From assembly GCA_002376715.1 (NCBI GenBank), contig DFOK01000008.1:1-20083 (forward strand): a DNA stretch of 20,083 nt, given 5' to 3'. Shown in pieces: positions 14,168-20,083 of this stretch. Origin of the DNA: Bacteroidales bacterium UBA3543 (GTDB taxonomy: Bacteria; Bacteroidota; Bacteroidia; Bacteroidales; UBA932). The notes below the pieces were generated by a model. That model was not told where the DNA came from. It saw nothing but the letters and a program-made list of their open reading frames with translations, and searched no databases. Position numbers and translations under genes: made by a program. Within the stretch, counting starts at the first letter, position 1, and every line of letters begins with the position of its first letter.

Positions 14168-15357
14168 TAGGCAGACACTGTTTCAGTAGATGATTTAGTT
14201 CTAATGGTATTGATGATTAAAGCAATGGCTCCATCACCCGTTACATTGGCAGCGGTGCCGAAACTGTCCATAGCGATATAGAGGGCTATCATAAGACCCT
14301 GCATGGAGGGATCAAAACCAAGCATAGAAGCAATAAGGCCGATGGCAGCCATAATTGCACCTCCCGGTACACCCGGAGCCGCTACCATCATGACTCCGAG
14401 CATCAATATGAATCCGGCATAGAGATCAAGGCCAACATTCATGCCCATACTAAGCGATATGGCATAAGCACAGGCCACGATCTTAAGAATACTGCCGGCA
14501 AGGTGTATAGTGGCACACAAAGGAATGACAAAGCCTGCCACCTCTTCACGTACCCCGTTTTTGATTGTCTGAGCAAGTGTTACGGGTATGGTCGCTGCGG
14601 AGGATTGAGTACCGAGTGCAGTCATATAGGCGGGCAGCATCGTAACAAGAGCTTTGAAAGGATTTTTGCGCGCTATCGTTCCCGCTACAACAAATTGCAC
14701 CACAAGCAACACTACGTGCATTATGAAAATGATCACTATGATTTTGAGAAACATTCCCATTACCGCACTTACTTTGCCTTCGGCTCCCATTTGGAGAAAG
14801 ATTCCGAAGATAAAGAGCGGAAGAATGGGAATAATGACACCTCTGATGACTATATAGATGATCTCCTTGAAGTCAAGCATGAAATTGCGCATTGTGTCCC
14901 CTTTGACGGAGGTTAAACCCAGACCTATGACGAAAGCAATGACCAGTGCTGTCGTAACACTCATCAAAGGAGTCATTTCAATGGTAAAATAGGGTTGCAG
15001 ACCGCCTGACATATCAATATTGCCGAGTGAAGTTAAGGAGTCGCCCAGAAAACGGGGATAACTCCACCTTGCGGTAAAATAGGAGAAGAAACCAGATAAT
15101 ATCGTAGAAAAATAGGCAATGCCGGCAGTTATCAACAACAGCTTACCCGCACCTTTACCAAGTTCGAAAATTCCAGGAGCAATAAGTCCGATAATAAGCA
15201 ATGGTATGATCAAACCAAGGAAGTTACTGAATATGGAATTGATGGTGATAAAAACTCTGACTGCCCAGTCAGGGAAGAAAAACGAGAAAAGTATTCCCAG
15301 TGTTATGGCAATCAGCACTTTGGGAAGCAGTCCCATTTTGAATCTTTTTTTAGTCAT
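14167..15357 (-). CDS. Divergent DAACS-family (SDF) cation symporter, substrate unclear
   Basis: This 396-residue membrane protein has about eight transmembrane segments and the two hairpin regions of the dicarboxylate/amino acid:cation symporter family. HP1 is TQSSAATIP (250-258) and the last helix ends in NVTGD (371-375). D364 is kept, but the residue aligning with the substrate-binding arginine of GltPh (R397) is Gly367, and the TM7 NMDGT motif is HLAGS (285-289). Asp/Glu or dicarboxylate binding is therefore unlikely. The open frame can begin at a TTG at 15363; I prefer the ATG at 15355-15357. It is coupled to a nucleotidase lipoprotein. Its substrate is not recognised. Confidence 0.88.
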   Translation of the reverse strand: MTKKRFKMGLLPKVLIAITLGILFSFFFPDWAVRVFITINSIFSNFLGLIIPLLIIGLIAPGIFELGKGAGKLLLITAGIAYFSTILSGFFSYFTARWSYPRFLGDSLTSLGNIDMSGGLQPYFTIEMTPLMSVTTALVIAFVIGLGLTSVKGDTMRNFMLDFKEIIYIVIRGVIIPILPLFIFGIFLQMGAEGKVSAVMGMFLKIIVIIFIMHVVLLVVQFVVAGTIARKNPFKALVTMLPAYMTALGTQSSAATIPVTLAQTIKNGVREEVAGFVIPLCATIHLAGSILKIVACAYAISLSMGMNVGLDLYAGFILMLGVMMVAAPGVPGGAIMAAIGLIASMLGFDPSMQGLMIALYIAMDSFGTAANVTGDGAIALIINTIRTKSSTETVSA

Positions 15358-15387
15358 ATTCAAAGGGTGTGTAGTCTGTTTATTTCA

Positions 15388-15416
15388 CAAAAATAATCTT
15401 TTTTTAACTATTTTTG
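15388..15416. promoter_or_regulatory. Divergent, mirror-symmetric -7 elements
   Basis: CAAAAATA (15388-15395) and TATTTTTG (15409-15416) are an 8-bp inverted repeat with a 13-base spacer. Each arm is a TAnnTTTG element reading outward: the minus arm toward the transporter at 15357, the plus arm toward the MBL gene at 15424. The plus transcript would be leaderless or nearly so. Neither arm has a TTG at the usual spacing. Confidence 0.45.
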
Positions 15417-15423
15417 CAGGGTC

Positions 15424-16215
15424 ATGGGCAACACGATTACATTTTTAGGCACAGGCACGTCACAGGGCGTACCTATGATAGGATGCAAATGTGAGGTTTG
15501 CTCTTCATCCGATGAGAGAGACAAAAGACTCAGGACCTCAGCACTCGTTATTTACGAAGGAGTTTCCATTCTCATAGATGCGGGACCTGACTTCAGGCAG
15601 CAGATGCTTCGGGAAAATATTTCGCATCTGGATGCGATCATCCTTACACACCAACACAAAGATCATACAGGCGGTCTTGACGATGTACGTGCGCTCAATT
15701 ACCTGGAAAAATGCGCAGTACCTATTTATTGCGAAAAGCGAGTAGAGCAATCTCTCCGAATGGAGTATTCCTACGTATTTGCCCAACATAAATATCCGGG
15801 AATCCCCGAGTTCAACATAAAAACCATCGATGACACTCCATTTACGGTTACCGGAGCCAACGGAGCTGTAGTAACAATCACTCCGATCAGGGTAATGCAC
15901 TACCGCCTACCTATACTGGGATTCCGATTCGGTGGCCTTGTATACATTACAGATGCCAATTTCATCGCAGATGAAGAATATGATAAACTTACCGATGCAT
16001 CTCTCTTTGTCATAAACACGGTTAAACGCACGACACATATCTCCCATTATTCGCTCCCGGAGGCCATCAGTATCGCCGAAAGAATCGGAGCACACCGCTC
16101 GTTCATCACCCATCTCTCTCACCAGCTGCCACCACACGAGCAGCTTAAAAAAGAACTTTCTGCACAACCTTTCAGTATTGAGCCTGCATACGACGGGCTC
16201 ACCCTTGAATTTTGA
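15424..16215 (+). CDS. PhnP-like MBL-fold metallo-hydrolase
   Basis: This 263-residue protein starts with the PhnP signature ITFLGTGTSQGVPMIGCKCEVC: Cys21, Cys23 and Cys26 match the structural zinc site known in PhnP. The catalytic motif HxHxDH is H76-Q-H-K-D80-H81, and later DAN (about 178) and HLSH complete the metal ligands. PhnP hydrolyses 5-phosphoribosyl 1,2-cyclic phosphate in the phosphonate pathway, but no phn genes are here, so a related cyclic phosphodiester is the safer guess. It begins a two-gene unit, with the dipeptidase start 9 bases after its stop. Confidence 0.9.
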   Translation: MGNTITFLGTGTSQGVPMIGCKCEVCSSSDERDKRLRTSALVIYEGVSILIDAGPDFRQQMLRENISHLDAIILTHQHKDHTGGLDDVRALNYLEKCAVPIYCEKRVEQSLRMEYSYVFAQHKYPGIPEFNIKTIDDTPFTVTGANGAVVTITPIRVMHYRLPILGFRFGGLVYITDANFIADEEYDKLTDASLFVINTVKRTTHISHYSLPEAISIAERIGAHRSFITHLSHQLPPHEQLKKELSAQPFSIEPAYDGLTLEF

Positions 16216-16224
16216 TAATAAATC

Positions 16225-17892
16225 ATGAAACGTACATTACTTACCTTCGCACTATTGCTCCTTACAATTACAGGATTTGCCTGCACCAACCTTATCGTTA
16301 CAAGAGGTGCCTCAACCGACGGCTCAGTGATGGTAACTTACGCGGCTGACAGTCATATCAGATATGGCACCCTCGTCCACTATCCCGCTGCAAAATATAG
16401 AGCAGGTACGATGCTACCGATATACCAGTGGGGCAGGGAACGCTATCTGGGCACAATACCTCAGGCTGGCGAGACATACAATGTCATCGGTAATATGAAC
16501 GAGCACCAGCTCATCATAGGTGAATCCACCTGGGGAGGTCTGGAAGAACTCAGAGACCCCGATGCCGTGCTTGACTACGGTTCGCTCATGTATATCACTT
16601 TGCAAAGGACACGTACGGCTCGCGAGGCTATAGCTCTTTATACTTCACTTGCCGACCAATATGGCTATGCATCATCGGGAGAGTCGATCTCCATTGCTGA
16701 CAAAAATGAGGCCTGGATATTGGAAATCATAGCACGCAAACCTGAAGTTGTAAACGGCGTCAACATCCGCAAAGGCGCAGTCTGGGTAGCCGTACGCATA
16801 CCTGACGGTCACATTTCAGCTCATGCCAACTGCGCACGTATCACCACATTCCCGCTGGAAGATCCCGATAATTGTCTCTATTCGCCGGATGTCATCTCTC
16901 ACGCCAGAGAACTGGGACTATTTAATGGCAAAGATGAAGATTTTAGTTTTGCAGATACCTACTGCCCACTCGATTTCGGTGCAATGAGAGGTTGTGAGGC
17001 AAGAGTATGGAGCTTTTTCCACAAACATGGTGCTGAGGATATGTCGAAATATATCGACCACGCCTCAGGACACAATCCTGAAAACAGACTGCCTCTTTCA
17101 GTGAAGGCGAAGCATAAACTCTCCGTTACCATGGTGGCTGACATGATGAGAGATCATTTTGAAGATACACCCTTCGATATGCGCAACGACATCGGCGCAG
17201 GCGGAAATACACTTCCCTACCGCTGGAGACCGATGAGTTTTGAAATCGACGGCGAAGAATATATCAACGAAAGGGCGATTGCCACACAGCAGACCGGATT
17301 CTGGTTTGTAGGACAAGCGCGCAACTGGCTGCCGGACGAGATTGGTGGCATCTTCTGGTTTGCCGTAGATGATGCAGGTACTTCGCCTCTTACACCGGTA
17401 TACTCTTCTTCAACGGGAATCTCCGAACATTATGCCCTCGGCAACGGCAGTATGATTGAATATTCTCCTACATCCATGTTCTGGCTCACCAACCGCATTG
17501 CACAGTTTGCGTACCTGCGCTATGACGAAATAGGGGCGGAAGTGGTTGCCGCTGTTCGCGCACACGAACATGAAATGGTGGAGAAAATCGCTGCTGCAGA
17601 TACACAAGCCCTTTTACTGCATAAAAAATCCCCTCGCAGAGCGGTAAAATATCTGACATCCTTTTCCACAAATGAAGCAGATGCCCTGTTTGAGAAATGG
17701 AACAAATTTGACAAATATCTCCTAGTTAAATATATTGACGGCAATACCAAACGCCAGGATGAAAGCGGAGCCTTCATTACCAACGGCCACTCCGCAACAA
17801 TCCCTTCAGCACCTATTCAGAAGGGTTACAATGAGCGTTTCAAACGTGCTATAGTCAATGAAATCGGAGAAAAGATAAGGGTTGTGAAATAA
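16225..17892 (+). CDS. Secreted C69-family dipeptidase
   Basis: This 555-residue protein belongs to the N-terminal-nucleophile C69 (PepD/U34) dipeptidase family. A 19-residue signal sequence leads straight to the nucleophile, C20 in FACTNLIVTRGAS, so cleavage would expose the catalytic cysteine. The GNMNEHQLIIGEST segment and the YGYASSGESISIADKNEAWILEI segment are family hallmarks. It probably cleaves dipeptides outside the cytoplasm, in line with a peptide-using lifestyle. The cysteine could also look like a lipobox, but the conserved CTNLIVT context argues for the nucleophile. It is adjacent to, and convergent with, mtaB; a 5-bp GUAA-loop hairpin (17893-17906) sits in the 18-base gap. Confidence 0.92.
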   Translation: MKRTLLTFALLLLTITGFACTNLIVTRGASTDGSVMVTYAADSHIRYGTLVHYPAAKYRAGTMLPIYQWGRERYLGTIPQAGETYNVIGNMNEHQLIIGESTWGGLEELRDPDAVLDYGSLMYITLQRTRTAREAIALYTSLADQYGYASSGESISIADKNEAWILEIIARKPEVVNGVNIRKGAVWVAVRIPDGHISAHANCARITTFPLEDPDNCLYSPDVISHARELGLFNGKDEDFSFADTYCPLDFGAMRGCEARVWSFFHKHGAEDMSKYIDHASGHNPENRLPLSVKAKHKLSVTMVADMMRDHFEDTPFDMRNDIGAGGNTLPYRWRPMSFEIDGEEYINERAIATQQTGFWFVGQARNWLPDEIGGIFWFAVDDAGTSPLTPVYSSSTGISEHYALGNGSMIEYSPTSMFWLTNRIAQFAYLRYDEIGAEVVAAVRAHEHEMVEKIAAADTQALLLHKKSPRRAVKYLTSFSTNEADALFEKWNKFDKYLLVKYIDGNTKRQDESGAFITNGHSATIPSAPIQKGYNERFKRAIVNEIGEKIRVVK

Positions 17893-17910
17893 GTGCCGTA
17901 AGGCGCGGAC

Positions 17911-19233
17911 TCAGAGCGTCACCTGCGCAATCCTGCCGATAAGTGCCGGATCGTAGGGGCGCTCTACTTTTATATAATTGTCGGTATAGCCCAACATCAT
18001 TCCGCCCCTTCGGGTGCTCTCGAAAAGCACAGGAAGCGTACGGTCCCTGTTGGCGGCATAAAACTCCGCATTCAATCTGTCTGAAAGCTCCTTCAAACGT
18101 GCGGCACGTACCCTTTTCACACCTTCCTGCACCTGATCGGACATAGTTGCTGCCGGAGTCCCGGCTCTCCTCGAGTAAGGGAATATATGCAAAAATGCCG
18201 GTCTTATTTTCTCCAGAAATGAATAGGTCTGCTCAAATTCTTCATCACTCTCGCCCGGAAATCCCACTATTACATCGATTCCGAAGAATACCCTGCTGAA
18301 GCGCTGTCCAGGTGGTTCCATCTTCTCTCTGACCATTTGGATACGGGATTCGAAAAGAGCAGTAGTATAGCGACGACGCATTCTTTTAAGCACAGCATCG
18401 CAACCTGACTGTATCGGAATATGGAAATGCGGGAGAAACTTCGAACCGGAAGCTATCCACTCTACAATCTCTTCAGTCAGGAGGTTGGGTTCGATGGAAG
18501 AAATCCTGTATCTGGCGATACCCTCTACCCTATCCAGCTGCTTAAGCAACTCGAGAAAAGACTCTCCCGTGCTTTTACCGAAATCACCCGTATTTACACC
18601 CGTCAGAACGATTTCCAGTATGCCCGAAGCGGCAATTTCTTCAGCTTGTCTGATAAGGGTGGTAATCGGTATATTGCGGCTCTCCCCCCGGGCCAAAGGG
18701 ACTGTACAGTATGAACAGCGATAATCGCAGCCATCCTGCACCTTGAGAAAAGAACGTGTTCTCTCCCCGGAAGAGTAAGCAGGGAACATACTCTTTACCC
18801 CCTCTATTGGAGATACTATGGAAAGTTTATTCCCCTGGATATGCTCCGATTCCAGATTCTGCTTCTTAGCCTGCTCCAACAGCATACGGTGAAGAGTCTC
18901 GAAAACCTCACCTCTGTGTGCTGTTCCGAAGAGCGCTGTTACCCCCTCAATTTGCAGCACCTCCCGGGGTTTGAGCTGCGCGTAACAACCTGTAACCCCT
19001 ATAAGGGCATGCGGAGAGAGTTTATGGAGTTTACGTATGAGATTGCGGCACTTTTTATCGGAGTGTTCGGTAACCGAGCAGGTGTTGACCACATAGACAT
19101 CAGCGGGGCTATTTACACTCACCCTGCGGTAGCCTGCAGCTGCAAAGGACTTTGCGATGGTAGAGGTCTCTGCAAAGTTCAGTTTGCATCCGAGGGTGGC
19201 AAATGCAACCGTATGTCTGGCGAGCATTTCCAT
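17911..19233 (-). CDS. mtaB: tRNA t6A37 methylthiotransferase (MtaB)
   Basis: MtaB makes 2-methylthio-N6-threonylcarbamoyladenosine at tRNA position 37. The 440-residue protein has the N-terminal UPF0004 domain with three cluster cysteines (C16 in TLGCKLN, C52 in NTCSVT, C83 in TGCYAQ), the radical-SAM motif C169-x3-C173-x2-C176 in DGCDYRCSYC, and a C-terminal TRAM-like region (about 395-440). TLGCKLN, rather than the MiaB/RimO form, marks the MtaB branch. Two in-frame ATGs (19233 and 19227) are possible; I use the first. It follows folB by 6 bases, and rsmI is upstream, so the three are likely one transcript. Confidence 0.92.
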   Translation of the reverse strand: MEMLARHTVAFATLGCKLNFAETSTIAKSFAAAGYRRVSVNSPADVYVVNTCSVTEHSDKKCRNLIRKLHKLSPHALIGVTGCYAQLKPREVLQIEGVTALFGTAHRGEVFETLHRMLLEQAKKQNLESEHIQGNKLSIVSPIEGVKSMFPAYSSGERTRSFLKVQDGCDYRCSYCTVPLARGESRNIPITTLIRQAEEIAASGILEIVLTGVNTGDFGKSTGESFLELLKQLDRVEGIARYRISSIEPNLLTEEIVEWIASGSKFLPHFHIPIQSGCDAVLKRMRRRYTTALFESRIQMVREKMEPPGQRFSRVFFGIDVIVGFPGESDEEFEQTYSFLEKIRPAFLHIFPYSRRAGTPAATMSDQVQEGVKRVRAARLKELSDRLNAEFYAANRDRTLPVLFESTRRGGMMLGYTDNYIKVERPYDPALIGRIAQVTL

Positions 19234-19239
19234 CTGAAA

Positions 19240-19593
19240 TCAGAAACTCAGTGTAATGGAAGAGGCGTGTACCTGGCCTCCTACCGGTGGATTATATTTG
19301 GCAACGGTGACGCTCGCACCTGTAATTACAGAAAACTCATTGCGTACCGCATTCAGGATGCGATATGCTACATTTTCAAGGAGATTGGAGGGTTGTGCCA
19401 TTTCGCGGGCAATCAAAGCGTATATTTGTGAATAGTCGGGCACATCGTCAAGATTGTCCGATTCAGCTGCTGCCAATACCGGATATATACACTCAAAGTC
19501 CACTCTGAAGCGATTGCCCACCTTACGCTCATGCTCAAGACAGCCATGGTAAGCATAAAACTCCATATTCTCAAGTTTCAATTTTCCTTTCAT
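19240..19593 (-). CDS. folB: Dihydroneopterin aldolase
   Basis: FolB converts 7,8-dihydroneopterin to 6-hydroxymethyl-dihydropterin in folate synthesis. The 117-residue protein is of normal length and has the FYAYHGCLEHERKVGNRF segment with E22, the Tyr in DYSQI (Y54), E73 in LLENVA and the catalytic lysine K99 in TVAKYNPP. It lies 11 bases after the rsmI stop and 6 bases before mtaB. Confidence 0.94.
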   Translation of the reverse strand: MKGKLKLENMEFYAYHGCLEHERKVGNRFRVDFECIYPVLAAAESDNLDDVPDYSQIYALIAREMAQPSNLLENVAYRILNAVRNEFSVITGASVTVAKYNPPVGGQVHASSITLSF

Positions 19594-19604
19594 AATTTTT
19601 CACT

Positions 19605-20083
19605 TTATGCCTGGAGCACAAATACGCAGGGGCGCTTACCTATGGTCACCGGCAATTTTCTCCAGCCGGCCACGGTGCGGGTGCGAACGTACTGCTGGGG
19701 CAGGGTTAAGTCAGCCGCAATGCAGATCCTGGTTGTCTCTTTGCAGCAGGTGATCAAATCTTCCATCAAGGAGTCGTTGCGATAGGGAGTTTCAATTATA
19801 ATCTGAGTTTGCTGCAACCGGTGTGAGATTTTCTCCAGCTGCTCGATTTTGGCCCTGCGTTCCTGGCGCTTTACAGGCAGATAACCGGTGAAGGCGAAGT
19901 GCTGACCATTCATTCCGGAAGCCATCAAGGCCATCATAAGAGAAGAGGGCCCCACATAGGGAATCACTTCGATATCGTGCTGATGAGCAAACTCTACCAG
20001 CAATGCACCCGGATCAGCAACTGCTGGGAGTCCCGCTTCCGAGATGAGAGCCCCCTCCTGCTCTTTAAGGTATTTTACATAAC
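19605..20083 (-). CDS. rsmI: RsmI-family SAM-dependent methyltransferase (5' end missing)
   Basis: The gene runs off the right edge; the frame is open through 20081 with no stop. The visible 159 or so residues include GALISEAGLPAVADPG and YVGPSSLMMALMASG, both signatures of the tetrapyrrole-methylase-like RsmI family, and TGYLPVKRQERRAKIEQL. RsmI adds a 2'-O-methyl group to C1402 of 16S rRNA. An internal TTG at 20003 is not a true start, since the conserved AGLPAVADPG lies upstream of it. The ending, PVTIGKRPCVFVLQA, is a normal C-terminus for the short Bacteroidetes form. Confidence 0.88.
   Translation of the reverse strand, partial: YVKYLKEQEGALISEAGLPAVADPGALLVEFAHQHDIEVIPYVGPSSLMMALMASGMNGQHFAFTGYLPVKRQERRAKIEQLEKISHRLQQTQIIIETPYRNDSLMEDLITCCKETTRICIAADLTLPQQYVRTRTVAGWRKLPVTIGKRPCVFVLQA

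Noticed and set aside
17893..17906. Intrinsic terminator between the dipeptidase and mtaB
   Set aside because: The 5-bp stem with a GTAA loop is short and has no following T-run on either strand.

Overview
This window looks like an ordinary chromosomal segment of a strict or moderate anaerobe of the order Bacteroidales (Bacteroidetes). The evidence is the protein families present (RNase Y with a DUF3467 gene, ZapA with an upstream coiled-coil gene, a VorB-type 2-oxoacid:ferredoxin oxidoreductase cluster, a C69 dipeptidase), the lack of clear Shine-Dalgarno sequences, very short 5' leaders, and several matches to the Bacteroidetes -7 promoter element TAnnTTTG (for example 4646-4653, 12538-12545 and 460-467). 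I see no rRNA, tRNA, transposase, phage gene or CRISPR array.

Layout from left to right. (1) 21-419 (-): a small orphan lipoprotein with its own -7 element. (2) 506-4471 (-): a tightly packed operon in transcription order mtaD, purine nucleoside phosphorylase, mtnA, MBL-fold hydrolase. Its first three genes make up a methylthioadenosine salvage route that goes by deamination to methylthioinosine. (3) 4646-9641 (+): a promoter, a fused ADP-forming acyl-CoA synthetase, a 51-residue single-helix membrane protein, a 2[4Fe-4S] ferredoxin, the alpha, beta and gamma subunits of a 2-oxoacid:ferredoxin oxidoreductase, and a bidirectional intrinsic terminator. Oxidative decarboxylation would make acyl-CoA and reduced ferredoxin, and the ligase would turn the acyl-CoA into ATP plus free acid, or the whole system could run in reverse. 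(4) 9836-12567 (-): promoter, coiled-coil protein, zapA, a structured non-coding stretch (6S RNA candidate), rny with a stem directly against its start codon, then DUF3467. (5) 12572-15357 (-): an unusual DAACS-family transporter translationally coupled to a surface or periplasmic 5'-nucleotidase-like lipoprotein. (6) 15424-17892 (+): a PhnP-like MBL hydrolase and a secreted C69 dipeptidase. (7) 17911-20083 (-): rsmI (cut by the window end), folB and mtaB, closely spaced.

The points most worth a second look are the methylthioinosine-route operon and an active-site change in its phosphorylase; the unannotated 51-residue membrane protein inside the oxidoreductase operon; the structured RNA between zapA and rny together with the 12-bp stem that abuts the rny start codon; the DAACS transporter that lacks the signature substrate and sodium residues; and a heptanucleotide repeat (unit GTAGTGT) directly after the stop codons of two unrelated genes almost 10 kb apart.
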